The position numbers were made by a program, and so were the translations under genes. The notes beneath the pieces were generated by a model that searched no databases, was not told the origin of the DNA, and saw only the letters and a program-made list of their open reading frames with translations. A stretch of DNA of 64,000 nucleotides from Mycolicibacterium hippocampi (GTDB lineage: Bacteria > Actinomycetota > Actinomycetes > Mycobacteriales > Mycobacteriaceae), in assembly GCF_010723735.1 (NCBI RefSeq), contig NZ_BLLB01000002.1, forward strand, positions 186,001 through 250,000, in the 5' to 3' direction. Positions 48,172 through 57,196 of this stretch are shown here, piece after piece; positions within the stretch are counted from its first letter, which is position 1, and each line of letters begins with the position of its first letter.

Positions 48172-49242
48172 GTGCCCAACAATGCCTCGTACCGGGTCGT
48201 CCAGTGGACGACGGGAAATGTCGGAAAAAGCTCGGTCGCCGCGATAGCGAAGCACCCCGGCCTGGAATTGGTCGGCTGTTACGCCTGGTCGGACGACAAA
48301 GCCGGCCGCGATGTCGGTGAGCTGGCAGGCATCGAACCGCTGGGGGTCACTGCCACCAACGACGTTGACGCCCTGCTCGCTCTCAAACCCGACGTGGTCG
48401 TCTACAACCCGATGTGGATCAACGTCGATGAGCTGGTGCGGGTCCTGGAGGCCGGTGTGAACGTCGTGGCGTCGGCCTCGTTCATCACCGGACACAACCT
48501 GGGGGACGACCGGGACAGGCTCGCCGACGCGTGCCTGCGCGGCGGATCGACGCTCTTCGGCTCCGGCGTCAGCCCCGGCTTCGCCGAGATGCTCGCGATC
48601 GTGGCGGGCACCGCGTGCGACCGCATCGACAAGGTCACCATCGCCGAGTCCGCGGACACCACCCTCTACGACTCCCCCGACACCGAGCGTCCCGTCGGCT
48701 TCGACATGGCCATCGACGATCCCGACCTGCAGCCGATGGCCGCCAAGGGCACCGCGGTGTTCGCCGAAGCAGTGCGACTGGTCGCGGACGCTCTCGGCAT
48801 CGAGCTCGACGAGATCATCTGCGTATCCGAATACGCCCAGACGACCGAGGACCTTCCGATGGCGTCGTGGACCATCAAAGCCGGACATGTGGCGGGGGTC
48901 TTCGCCAGCTGGCAGGGGATCGTCAACGGCAAGACCGTCATCGACATCAACGTCCGGTGGAAGAAGGGCCAGACCCTGGAGCCGGACTGGCAGCTCGACG
49001 GCGACGGCTGGAAGATCACCATCGACGGCCGGCCGTCGGTCAACATGACCGTCGGCTTCCTCCCGCCGCAGGACATGATCGAGAACGCCAAGACGCTCGA
49101 GGACTTCTTCGTGCTCGGTCACATCATGACCGCGTTGCCGCCCATCCACGCGATCCCGGCCGTCGTCGCCGCGGCGCCCGGCATCGCCACCTACAACGAC
49201 CTGCCGCTGCCGCTGCCGCGAGGTGTTGTGCCGACTGGCTAA
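48172..49242 (+). CDS. DapB-N-like NAD(P)-dependent oxidoreductase (2,4-diaminopentanoate-dehydrogenase-like family)
   Basis: This 356-residue protein begins at GTG 48172 with a Rossmann motif (VVQWTTGNVGKSSVAAIAK; the GNVGK takes the place of GxGxxG). DVVVYNPMWINVDELVRVLE follows, then GSGVSPGFAEML. The C-terminal half resembles the DapB C-like domain. Actinobacteria have several such genes, annotated as dihydrodipicolinate-reductase-like; the substrate is unknown. It is 45 nt after the protease gene and 9 nt before the exporter gene, so may form an operon with the latter. Confidence 0.85.
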   Translation: MPNNASYRVVQWTTGNVGKSSVAAIAKHPGLELVGCYAWSDDKAGRDVGELAGIEPLGVTATNDVDALLALKPDVVVYNPMWINVDELVRVLEAGVNVVASASFITGHNLGDDRDRLADACLRGGSTLFGSGVSPGFAEMLAIVAGTACDRIDKVTIAESADTTLYDSPDTERPVGFDMAIDDPDLQPMAAKGTAVFAEAVRLVADALGIELDEIICVSEYAQTTEDLPMASWTIKAGHVAGVFASWQGIVNGKTVIDINVRWKKGQTLEPDWQLDGDGWKITIDGRPSVNMTVGFLPPQDMIENAKTLEDFFVLGHIMTALPPIHAIPAVVAAAPGIATYNDLPLPLPRGVVPTG

Positions 49243-49251
49243 CCTTGCCTG

Positions 49252-50124
49252 GTGAGCGTACGCGGATGGCTGCTCTTCGCCGCGATGAGCGTCATCTGGG
49301 GCATCCCGTATCTGCTCATCAAGATTGCGGTGGAAGGACTTTCGGCCCCGGTCCTGGTGTTCGCACGCACTGCGGTCGGTGCGCTGGTGCTGATCCCGCT
49401 GACGATGCGCCGCTCCGCGTGGGCTCCGGTGCTGGCACATTGGAAGCCGGTCGCCGTGTTCGCGTTCTTCGAGATCATCGCCGCCTGGCTGCTGCTGTCT
49501 GACGCCGAACGGCACATCTCCAGCTCGCTGACGGGTCTGCTGATCGCGGCGTCGCCCATCGTGGCGGCCCTGCTGGACCGGCTCACCGGCGGTGACCAAC
49601 CGTTGACAGTGAAGCGGCTGGCCGGGCTAGCGGTCGGGTTGTCGGGAGTCGCCGTACTCGCCGGCCCCGAGCTGACCGGCGGCAGCGCATGGCCGGTCAC
49701 GGAGGTGCTGCTGGTCGCGGTCTGCTACGCGATCGCACCGCTGGTCGCCGCGCGTTATCTCGGTGACGTGCCGACGATGCCGATGACGGCCGCATGCCTC
49801 GGCCTAGCCGCGATCGTCTACGCCGGTCCGGCCGCGGCGACGTGGCCGCAGGAGGTCCCCGCGCCGCGGGTGGTGATCTCGGTGGCGCTTCTGGCCGTCG
49901 TCTGTACTGCGTTGGCGTTCATCGTGTTCTTCGCGCTGATCCGTGAGGTCGGCGCGCCGCGGGCGCTCGTCTTCACCTACGTCAACCCCGCGGTGGCGCT
50001 CGCCGCGGGTGTCATCGTGCTGAACGAACCGCTGACGCCTTGGCGCCTCGCCGGTCTGGCGCTGATCCTCACCGGATCGGTGCTGGCGACCAGGCGCCTC
50101 GAACCGAAAAATGCGTTGAGCTGA
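49252..50124 (+). CDS. EamA/DMT-family transporter
   Basis: This 290-residue protein starts at GTG 49252 and has about ten transmembrane helices in two EamA repeats: GWLLFAAMSVIWGIPYLLIK opens the first and PVTEVLLVAVCYAIAPLVAA opens the second. The end (LTPWRLAGLALILTGSVLA) is typical of RhaT/YdcZ-like exporters. It probably moves amino acids or similar metabolites; no substrate is readable. The following GNAT gene starts 18 nt downstream. Confidence 0.9.
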   Translation: MSVRGWLLFAAMSVIWGIPYLLIKIAVEGLSAPVLVFARTAVGALVLIPLTMRRSAWAPVLAHWKPVAVFAFFEIIAAWLLLSDAERHISSSLTGLLIAASPIVAALLDRLTGGDQPLTVKRLAGLAVGLSGVAVLAGPELTGGSAWPVTEVLLVAVCYAIAPLVAARYLGDVPTMPMTAACLGLAAIVYAGPAAATWPQEVPAPRVVISVALLAVVCTALAFIVFFALIREVGAPRALVFTYVNPAVALAAGVIVLNEPLTPWRLAGLALILTGSVLATRRLEPKNALS

Positions 50125-50142
50125 CGGTTGATCTGCGGTGAC

Positions 50143-50793
50143 ATGGGACCCATGCCCGCTGCACTCTGGCCGCTCAACGGCCTTGTCGTGTCGACCCCGC
50201 GGCTGTCGTTACGCTACCTCGACGATGCGGTCGCCGAGCGCGTCGCCGAGCTCGCCGCCGAGGGCATCCACGATCCAGCGACCATGCCGTTTTCGGAGCC
50301 GTGGACGGATGTCGCACCTCCGCAACTGCAATGGAACGCGTTGCGCTACTTCTGGCGATGTCGCGCCGAAACCACCGTCAGCAATTGGCATCTCGATTTT
50401 GCGGTGCACGCGCAGGGCGATGTCGTGGGCGTCTGCTCCATCGACGGCAAGCAGTTCCCGTCGATGCGCACCGCCACAACCGGGTCGTGGCTCGGCCGCC
50501 GCTACCAGGGGCGCGGGTTGGGGCGCGAAATGCGCCAGGCCGCGCTGCATCTGATCTTCGCCGGGCTGGACGGCGAACGGGCGACCACCCGGGCGTGGCA
50601 TGACAACATCGCATCGCTACGGGTCACGCGGTCGTTGCCGTACATCGAGGACGGCGCCACAAAGGAACCGCGGCGTGACCGTGTGGACACCATGCTGGCG
50701 TTCTCGATGACGCGCGCGCGGTGGGAGACAGTGCACCGCAACGATATCGAGATCAGCGGACTGGAGCCGGCCCGGGAATTCCTGGGGCTCTAG
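50143..50793 (+). CDS. GNAT-family N-acetyltransferase (RimJ/RimL-like)
   Basis: I take ATG 50143 as start, giving 216 residues; ATG 50152 is equally possible. The protein opens with the RimJ/L-type VVSTPRLSLRYLDDAVAERV. The acetyl-CoA loop is in GSWLGRRYQGRGLGREMRQAAL (the QGRGLG motif). HDNIASLRVTRSLPYIEDG follows, as in family members that acetylate N-termini or small amines. The acceptor is unknown. The 3' end overlaps the convergent HNH gene by 4 nt. Confidence 0.88.
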   Translation: MGPMPAALWPLNGLVVSTPRLSLRYLDDAVAERVAELAAEGIHDPATMPFSEPWTDVAPPQLQWNALRYFWRCRAETTVSNWHLDFAVHAQGDVVGVCSIDGKQFPSMRTATTGSWLGRRYQGRGLGREMRQAALHLIFAGLDGERATTRAWHDNIASLRVTRSLPYIEDGATKEPRRDRVDTMLAFSMTRARWETVHRNDIEISGLEPAREFLGL

Positions 50794-52055
50794 CCAGCCT
50801 GGTCCACGGCCGGTGGTGGTTGGTAGGGGATGTACCACTTCCATTGGGCGCGTTCGCCGGTCGGTCCGGGGTAGGGGGCGACGGCCGGGGGTGGTGTGGT
50901 GGGTGGTCGTGCCAAGGATCCCGAACTGAGTTCCTGGCCTTCGTTGTCGGTGACCCTGAGGCGGTGCGCGGGCCCGGTGAGGGTGATGCCGCCGAGGTGG
51001 TGCATGCGGTGGTGGTAAGGGCAGAGCAAGACCAGGTTGTCGGGTTCGGTGGGGCCGCCGTCTTCCCAGTGCCGCAGGTGATGGGCGTGCAGGCCGCGGG
51101 TGGCGCCGCAGCCGGGGACCACGCAGCAGCGGTCCCGATGCTCCAACGCCCGGCGCAGCCGCCGGTTGACCGTCCGGGTGGCCCGCCCGGCGCCGATGAC
51201 CCGGCCGTGGCGTTCGAACCACACCTCACAGGTGGCATCACAGAGCATCAAGCGACGCTCGCTGTCGGACAACAAGGGACCGAGGTGTAGCGACGCGACG
51301 TGTTGGTCGACGTCGAGGTGGGCGATGACAGTGGTGCGTTGGCCGTGCGGGCGCCGCGCCACCTCGGTGTCCCAGCCGGCTTCGACGACACTCATGAACG
51401 CATCCGCGGTGCTCGGGAACGGTGGCGCCTGATCCGACACCCGCTCGCCGGTGTTGTGGTGGTGTTTCCAGTCGGTGACCAGCGCGTCGAGGTGGGAGGC
51501 GAGGGCGGCGTCGACGACCGCGGCTTCGTCGTGCGGTAGCCGGATCCGGTAGGTGGCGTGGGTGTCGTCGCCGGTCTTGATGACCGACCGCTCCCACACC
51601 GGGTCGGGCTCCGGTTGGGGTTGCGGCTTGGGTTCGGGTTTGGGTCGGGGGGCTGCTTTGAGGGCGGTGTGCAGTTGGGTGACCGTCGCCGATTCGGCCA
51701 ATTGCGCGTAATGCTCATCGGAACCCTCGGCGGCCCGCCCGGCGATCACCCCGACCTGATCCAACGACAACCGCCCGTCGCGTAACCCTCGGGTGCAGCG
51801 CGGAAACTCTGCGAGCCGCCCGGCGATGGTGGTGATGGTGTGCGCGTTGGTCGGTGAGGTGCCCAGTTTCCAGGCCACCAACCCGGCCACCGATCGGGCC
51901 CCGGTCAGACCGCAGAGTTCGTCGCGGTCGATCTCGGCGACGATCTCCACGATCCGCCCATCGATCGCGTTACGCTGCCCCGCCAGCTCCGCCAACTCGT
52001 CGAACAACACCTCAAGACGCTCCTTGGGAGCCAAAGAAGTTGCCGCCGAAGACAT
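50790..52055 (-). CDS. DUF222 / HNH endonuclease (13E12-like) family protein
   Basis: This 421-residue protein starts at ATG 52055. The N-terminal DUF222 is helical (RNAIDGRIVEIVAEIDRDEL and the following GLTGARSVAGLVAWKLGTS). A basic Pro-rich linker (RPKPEPKPQPQPEPDPVW) follows. The C-terminal HNH nuclease has CCVVPGCGATRGLHAHHLRH, then PDNLVLLCPYHHRMHH: two CxxC/HxxH-type zinc and His catalytic residues. Such 13E12-family proteins are multi-copy in mycobacteria, and a role in recombination has been proposed but not shown. I found no terminal repeats, so I do not call it a mobile element. Confidence 0.9.
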   Translation of the reverse strand: MSSAATSLAPKERLEVLFDELAELAGQRNAIDGRIVEIVAEIDRDELCGLTGARSVAGLVAWKLGTSPTNAHTITTIAGRLAEFPRCTRGLRDGRLSLDQVGVIAGRAAEGSDEHYAQLAESATVTQLHTALKAAPRPKPEPKPQPQPEPDPVWERSVIKTGDDTHATYRIRLPHDEAAVVDAALASHLDALVTDWKHHHNTGERVSDQAPPFPSTADAFMSVVEAGWDTEVARRPHGQRTTVIAHLDVDQHVASLHLGPLLSDSERRLMLCDATCEVWFERHGRVIGAGRATRTVNRRLRRALEHRDRCCVVPGCGATRGLHAHHLRHWEDGGPTEPDNLVLLCPYHHRMHHLGGITLTGPAHRLRVTDNEGQELSSGSLARPPTTPPPAVAPYPGPTGERAQWKWYIPYQPPPAVDQAG

Positions 52056-52233
52056 GACACCATAAGAACAGACGGGTACGACAAGTTTCGGCAGCGCTTG
52101 GGTGGTCTGGGGTTTCCGGGACTTGAGCTGACGGTTGGCTGCGCCAAACGCCCCGTTTACAGACGCCGGCGTCCGTGACAAGCTACGGGTCGGAGATGCC
52201 GACGACGGTGTCGATGCTACTGAGGAAGACATC

Positions 52234-53706
52234 GTGCACAACGTCACTCGCATACGATTCCGTGCTTTCGCATTGGCCGCAGTTGTCGGCTGCGCGGCCC
52301 CTCTCGCGGTGGCGAACGCCGTGCCCGAGCACATCATGATTTCGCACAATGGTGAGACCGTACTTCGCAACGGAACCGCGGAGGCTGCGTCCGTCGACGG
52401 TTCGCACGCCGAGGCCATCGGTGACGGCGCGTACGCCGGTGCATCGTTCGCGGGTGATCACGTCGTCGTGACGGGGACCCGCTCCATCGGGAACACTCGA
52501 GCCGGGCTGACTTCAGGCAACAACCGGATCGTCCTGAACGGTAAAGACATTGACGCGCAAGTCCTAGGTGGCGGCAATACCGTTCTGTTGAACGGCTCGT
52601 CAATCGTCATTCGGGATTTCTACGCCGAGTTCACCAGGCTGTATGTCACTTCCGACAATTACGGCCAGTCCTTCACGTACCCGCTCGCCGGTCAGTCCTT
52701 TTGCTACGGTCCGTCCTGCCCCTGGAACGGTTCTTGGCTTCCACCGAGCGGCGACTACTCGTACGACACGCGGATGTCGGGGACCGCGGTACTGACCCAG
52801 AGTCGTGTTGCCGGACCACTTTTCGGGCTGTTCGGCAGCGGCGCGGACGCGGCCGTCGATTGTGCGGGCGATGCCTGCAACGGCGGCCGAGGCGGCTTGA
52901 TCTGGGGCAACGGTGGTGACGGCGCCAATGGAGGCACTGGGGGCGACGCCGGACTGTTCGGCCATGGCGGTCGTGGAGGCGACGCCAGCGCCTACGGCCA
53001 AGACGGCGGAGCCGGCGGCCGGGGCGGGGCGCTGGCCGGCGATGGCGGTCGTGGCGGCGACGCGATCGGGGAGAACGCCGATGGAGGTAACGGTGGTGAC
53101 GCCGGCGCCATCGGCAATGGCGGCGACGGCGGCGACGGCGGATCGACCGTGGTGCAGTACGGCTCCGCCGGTGACGGAGGCCGCGGCGGGACGCTGGCCG
53201 GCGATGGCGGTGGAGGCGGCAACGCGATCGGCATACGCAGTGCTGTCGGCGGCGACGGCGGCGACAGCCTCGGAAGCGGTGACGGCGGCGACGGCGGTTC
53301 GGCGACCGCCACCGATTCCGAATTGGGGGTCGCCGTGGGCGGTTTCGGCGGCGATGGCGGGCAACGAGGCAACGGCGGCGAGGGCGGGAATGCTACCGGC
53401 ACGCTCGCTGCGGCGGGCGGCAACGGTGGTGACGGAGGCAGCCGCCGCGGCGACGGTGGCGACGCAGGAGACGCCGTCGCCGACATCGACAACGGTCTCG
53501 CCGACGGTGGCGAGGGCGGTGGCGCCGGCCGCCACGGAGACGGTGGTGATGGTGGCGCAGCTACCGCCGCGGAGGGACGCGGTGGGCACGGCGGCGACGG
53601 AGGTCGTGGCGGTGGCGACGGCGGCTACGGGTCCTCAGAAGGCGGCGACGGGGGCGACGCCGGGAGCGAGGGAGGCGCAGGGGCTGACGGCGCCGACGGG
53701 AAGTAG
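52234..53706 (+). CDS. secreted Gly-rich protein with PGRS-like repeats but no PE domain
   Basis: This 490-residue protein starts at GTG 52234 with a Sec signal peptide (RFRAFALAAVVGCAAPLAVA, likely cut at the Ala-Asn-Ala near residue 28). Residues about 30-200 are a non-repetitive beta-rich domain with two Cys pairs (FCYGPSCPWNG; DCAGDACNGG). From about 210 to the end is a Gly-rich repeat region, opened by GRGGLIWGNGGDGANGGTGG and then GGxGG/GGDGG triplets, closely like the PGRS domains of PE_PGRS proteins. Asp is far more common than Ala, so Ca2+ binding is conceivable. There is no PE motif. I see nothing else in the 178-nt gap upstream. Confidence 0.85.
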   Translation: MHNVTRIRFRAFALAAVVGCAAPLAVANAVPEHIMISHNGETVLRNGTAEAASVDGSHAEAIGDGAYAGASFAGDHVVVTGTRSIGNTRAGLTSGNNRIVLNGKDIDAQVLGGGNTVLLNGSSIVIRDFYAEFTRLYVTSDNYGQSFTYPLAGQSFCYGPSCPWNGSWLPPSGDYSYDTRMSGTAVLTQSRVAGPLFGLFGSGADAAVDCAGDACNGGRGGLIWGNGGDGANGGTGGDAGLFGHGGRGGDASAYGQDGGAGGRGGALAGDGGRGGDAIGENADGGNGGDAGAIGNGGDGGDGGSTVVQYGSAGDGGRGGTLAGDGGGGGNAIGIRSAVGGDGGDSLGSGDGGDGGSATATDSELGVAVGGFGGDGGQRGNGGEGGNATGTLAAAGGNGGDGGSRRGDGGDAGDAVADIDNGLADGGEGGGAGRHGDGGDGGAATAAEGRGGHGGDGGRGGGDGGYGSSEGGDGGDAGSEGGAGADGADGK

Positions 53707-53801
53707 CCGGGCGAGTTTCGCGCTCTCCACGACTTCTACGCCGAGAACTGCATCAGGGTTGCGCGTTCTCACAAACAGCGACCCTGCGGCAGATCTCGGC
53801 G

Positions 53802-54554
53802 CTAAGGACCCGCGTCCCGCAAGGTCGAGGCGACGATGTCGATGACCCGCTGGCCCTGCGTCTCCAGATAAAAGTGACCGCCGGTGAAGGTGTGCACGTC
53901 GCCGCCGCCGGAGGTGTGCTCGTGCCAGGCGCGCGCGTCGGCCAGGCTGGTCTTCGGATCGTCGGTCGCAGCCATCACGACGACCGGGGCAGCAATGCCG
54001 ACCGTCGGAGGACGGTGATAGGCCTGCAGCGCGCGGTAGTCGTTGCGGAACGCGGGCAGGAACGTGTCCAGCAGTTCCGGGTTGTTCAACACCCGCGGGT
54101 CGGTGCCGCCGAGTTGGCGCATCACGTCGACGAGCGCGGCGTCGTCCTTGTACTCCCGCTCGTCGCCGTAGCGGCTGGGGGCGCGCGATCCCGAGGCGAA
54201 CACCGTCACCGCCTGCCTTCCGGCAAGCGCCTCGAACCGGCGCGCGACCTCGAACGCCAGCACTGCGCCCATGCTGTGCCCGAAGAACGCCGTCGGCGCC
54301 TCGGGCAGCGCGGCGACCGCGGCATGAACCTGGTCGGCCATCTCCTCGATGGAGTCGACGAACGGCTCCTTGTGGCGGTCCTGGCGGCCCGGGTACTGGA
54401 CGCTGTACACCTCGATTTCAGGAGCCAGCGCTGCCGACATCGGGAAGTAGTAGCTGGCCGAGCCGCCGGCGTGCGGCAGGCAGACGAGCCGGGCGCGGGC
54501 GGTGGGCGCGGGATGGAAGTTGCGCACCCAGCGGCTGGGCTGCGGTGTCGTCAT
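53802..54554 (-). CDS. type II thioesterase (TesA-like)
   Basis: This 250-residue alpha/beta hydrolase matches thioesterases that edit polyketide or nonribosomal synthases. LVCLPHAGGSASYY is the oxyanion region. FFGHSMGAVLAFEVARRF holds Ser94. VVVMAATDDPKTSL has the catalytic Asp, and HTFTGGHFYLETQ has His. No PKS or NRPS gene is in the window, so it may serve a distant cluster, as TesA (Rv2928) does for PDIM. The start ATG 54554 overlaps the upstream membrane-protein gene by 4 nt. Confidence 0.9.
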   Translation of the reverse strand: MTTPQPSRWVRNFHPAPTARARLVCLPHAGGSASYYFPMSAALAPEIEVYSVQYPGRQDRHKEPFVDSIEEMADQVHAAVAALPEAPTAFFGHSMGAVLAFEVARRFEALAGRQAVTVFASGSRAPSRYGDEREYKDDAALVDVMRQLGGTDPRVLNNPELLDTFLPAFRNDYRALQAYHRPPTVGIAAPVVVMAATDDPKTSLADARAWHEHTSGGGDVHTFTGGHFYLETQGQRVIDIVASTLRDAGP

Positions 54555-55063
54555 GGGCCCGGCTCGGCGGCAGGGGGCGGCGGTTCCCCGGGAGGGCCCG
54601 GCGGCGGTTCGCCGGGCGGTGGTGGCGGCGGCTCGAAGACGCGCAGCACGTTGGCCTGCAACTGGGCACCGGGCGGGCCCTCGACCATGACGTCCTTGAG
54701 TATCTGCGCCTGCTGACCCTGGACGGTGAAATTTCCCGGCTGCGGCTGATTGCCGCCGGTGACCTCGTACTCCACCGTGAACGGGGTTTCCGGAAAAGGA
54801 TGCAGGCCTACATATTTCGGGTCGATGGTGTAGGTGTACACGCACGCTCCGGCTGGGTCGCAGTTCTGCGCGGTGACGACGACCCCGATCAGGAACTCGT
54901 CGGCGGTGGGGACCGAGGGGGGTGGCGGCTGGGGCGGATTGCGGCGTGGGGGCTCGGACTGCTGCTGTGTCGGATTGCTGAAGATCATGATCGAGGCGAT
55001 CCCGACACCACTGGCGAGCATCCCGAAGATCGCAATGGTCGCGAGCACTTTACGGATGGCCAC
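54551..55063 (-). CDS. Pro-rich anchored/secreted protein of unknown function
   Basis: This 170-residue protein starts at ATG 55063 with an uncleaved-looking hydrophobic segment (IAIFGMLASGVGIASIMIF). A Pro/Gln-rich linker (SEPPRRNPPQPPPPSVP) follows, then a compact domain of about 90 residues (LIGVVVTAQNCDPAGACVYTYTI, with a Cys pair) and a second Pro/Glu-rich tail (PPPPPPGEPPPGPPGEP). I recognise no family. The 4-nt overlap with the thioesterase gene makes a two-gene operon. The 234-nt gap upstream holds no other gene that I can support. Confidence 0.78.
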   Translation of the reverse strand: MAIRKVLATIAIFGMLASGVGIASIMIFSNPTQQQSEPPRRNPPQPPPPSVPTADEFLIGVVVTAQNCDPAGACVYTYTIDPKYVGLHPFPETPFTVEYEVTGGNQPQPGNFTVQGQQAQILKDVMVEGPPGAQLQANVLRVFEPPPPPPGEPPPGPPGEPPPPAAEPGP

Positions 55064-55297
55064 CCGAGCAGGGTAACCGGCGGTGTCGCTTACCGACGCG
55101 ATGGCCGCCGACTCGGCACGTGCGTCAACCCGGAGATGCGAGTGTTGCCGGCGAACGGCAATACCCGGGCCGCTGTTTGCTCAACGTGGGCTGCCTGCGG
55201 GTCACCTCGCGAGAAGGCGGCGCAACCCCCGCCAATGTCTTCCCGCTGGTACAGGGGTGCCCCGGTTAGAGATCGGTAAACGCCTCGCGGTCGTCCA

Positions 55298-56017
55298 TCA
55301 GAAGTTATCGATAATCTGCTGCGCGATCGTACGCACGGGAATGTTGTCGTTCTGCGATAAGTGACGAAGCATCGCGAAGGCGCGTTCGGCGTCAATCTGG
55401 TAGTGATTCATGAGTATTCCCTTGGCTTGCCCGATCAGATCCCTACTTGCCAGCGCAGTCTCGAACTGCTCCTCGCGGACGGCGCTCATCATGGCGACCG
55501 TAGCCATGGTCGCCAGAAGCGCGCCTGTCGTCCTACCTGCCTCGTCGAACGAGCGCGGCTCATGGCTGAACAGGTTCAATGCTCCTGTAACTTTGTGCTG
55601 CGGAATGAGGCGGTACGACACGATGCTGTACACCCCTACCGCCACTGCGGCCGGAGCGAATGAGGGCCACCGACGTTCCTCGCGCAAGTCGGAGCTGATG
55701 ATGACCGCCTCCGTGATTGCCGCGTCCAGGCAGGGGCCTTGCTGGTGGCGCAGCTGCACAGTATCGAGTTCGGCGGCAAGCGCCACGGTCGGCGCGACCG
55801 ACCGCGCTTCGCCCTCATACATGACCAACATGCCGGCGAAGTCCACCCCCTCTATCAGCTCCACAGCGCTACTTGTGATGCTCGACAAGGCGTGCTCCAG
55901 GGCGGTGTCCTTCATATGACCCTGGATCAGCTGAATCATCGCGGCACGAATCGTTTCGTCGACACTGGCGGGGCTGTTCAAAGGGCTCCTTCCAGGACGC
56001 AGCTGGACTGACATCAA
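55298..56017 (-). CDS. GAF-ANTAR domain regulator
   Basis: This 239-residue protein has an N-terminal GAF-like sensor (ELIEGVDFAGMLVMYEGEAR and RHQQGPCLDAAITEAVIISS) and a C-terminal ANTAR RNA-binding domain (ASRDLIGQAKGILMNHYQID, then AFAMLRHLSQNDNIPVRTIAQ). ANTAR proteins bind paired hexanucleotide-loop hairpins in nascent mRNA and act as antiterminators. In mycobacteria one such protein controls lipid-metabolism genes. ATG 56017 or 56014 can start it. It has no obvious target hairpins beside it in the 128-nt upstream gap. Confidence 0.93.
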   Translation of the reverse strand: MMSVQLRPGRSPLNSPASVDETIRAAMIQLIQGHMKDTALEHALSSITSSAVELIEGVDFAGMLVMYEGEARSVAPTVALAAELDTVQLRHQQGPCLDAAITEAVIISSDLREERRWPSFAPAAVAVGVYSIVSYRLIPQHKVTGALNLFSHEPRSFDEAGRTTGALLATMATVAMMSAVREEQFETALASRDLIGQAKGILMNHYQIDAERAFAMLRHLSQNDNIPVRTIAQQIIDNF

Positions 56018-56146
56018 GGGTGATCCCTATCTTGCTCCAAGGACGCGCGTCATGCGACACCCTGAGTTCTCAGGCCCCCACAAATCTGGTAGGAGCGCTA
56101 CCCGCGATGCCGACAAGACTCCAGAATCGGCCGAGTGAGCGTTTGG

Positions 56147-57196
56147 CTAGTCGCCGATTCGGTTGCCGTGTTCGTCCCAGTGCGCGGCGACCTTCTTGCT
56201 GGGCTGCACCCGCGGCGGCTCACCCGGCATCTTCGGGTAACTCGGCGGATAGGGCAGGTCGCCGAGTCCGCGGTCCTCGTCGGCCGCGACCATCTCCAGC
56301 AGCGGTTCGATCGACTGCGCTTTCGTGTCGATGTCCGCCCACGGGTCCGGCCGGGACGCGACGAAGTCCGGCACGGTCAAGATCGTGTAGTCGTCAGGAT
56401 CGGCGTCGCGCAGCTCGTCCCAGGTCAGCGGCGTCGAGACGGTGGCGATCGGGGTCTTGCGCGCCGAGTACGCCGACGCGAACGTCCGGTCCCGGGCGTT
56501 CTGGTTGTAGTCGATGAACAGCCGCCTGCCCCGCTCCTCCTTCCACCATGACGTCGTCACCGCGTCCGGGGCGCGCCGCTCGACCTCCCGGCCCAGCGCG
56601 ATCCCGGCGCGGCGGACCGCGATGAAGTCCCAGTCGGACCTGATCCGCAGGAAGACGTGCACGCCGCGCCCACCCGAGGTCTTCGGGTAGCCGACGAGCC
56701 CGAGTTCGTCGAGGAGCGGCCGGAGCACGTGGACAGCGACGTCAGCGGCTTCGGCGAAGCCGGTGCCTGGTTGCGGGTCGAGGTCGATGCGCAGTTCGTC
56801 CGGGTGCTCGGTGTCCGGGCACCGTACCTGCCACGGGTGCAGGGTCACCGTTCCCATCTGCGCCGCCCACGCGATCGCCGACGGGTGGGTGATCTTCAGT
56901 GCGTCGGCGGTACGCCCGGACGGGAACGTCACCGTGCAGGTCTCGAGGTAGTCGGGGTGTTTGTGCGGCACCCGCTTCTGGTAGACCTCCTCGCCGTCGA
57001 TGCCGTCGGGAAAACGCTGCAGGTGCACCGGCCGGTCCCGCAGCAGCGCCACCATGCGGTCGGCGATCGAGACGAAGTAGTCGAACAACCTGCCTTTGGT
57101 GCCGTTCTCGCCCAGCTCCGGAAAGTACGGCTTGTCGGGGTTGGTGAGCCGGACCTTGACGCCGGCGACGTCGACTTCGGTTGCAGCGGTTGCCAT
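56147..57196 (-). CDS. LigD-type DNA polymerase/primase domain protein
   Basis: This 349-residue protein is the stand-alone polymerase (PolDom/AEP) domain of LigD, with VRLTNPDKPYFPELG at the start and the metal-binding ELRIDLDPQPG (two Asp). GYPKTSGGRGVHVFL has the catalytic His, and DYNQNARDRTFASAYSAR and DDYTILTVPDFV follow. Mycobacteria carry several such polymerases next to DNA ligases for break repair; this one fits Rv3730c by neighbours. I start at ATG 57196, one base overlapping the ligC stop. It should add ribonucleotides at gaps or ends. Confidence 0.93.
   Translation of the reverse strand: MATAATEVDVAGVKVRLTNPDKPYFPELGENGTKGRLFDYFVSIADRMVALLRDRPVHLQRFPDGIDGEEVYQKRVPHKHPDYLETCTVTFPSGRTADALKITHPSAIAWAAQMGTVTLHPWQVRCPDTEHPDELRIDLDPQPGTGFAEAADVAVHVLRPLLDELGLVGYPKTSGGRGVHVFLRIRSDWDFIAVRRAGIALGREVERRAPDAVTTSWWKEERGRRLFIDYNQNARDRTFASAYSARKTPIATVSTPLTWDELRDADPDDYTILTVPDFVASRPDPWADIDTKAQSIEPLLEMVAADEDRGLGDLPYPPSYPKMPGEPPRVQPSKKVAAHWDEHGNRIGD

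Noticed and set aside
50790..52055. Mobile element or intein-like homing nuclease
   Set aside because: The DUF222-HNH protein is a stand-alone family. I found no terminal inverted repeats, target-site duplication or interrupted gene.
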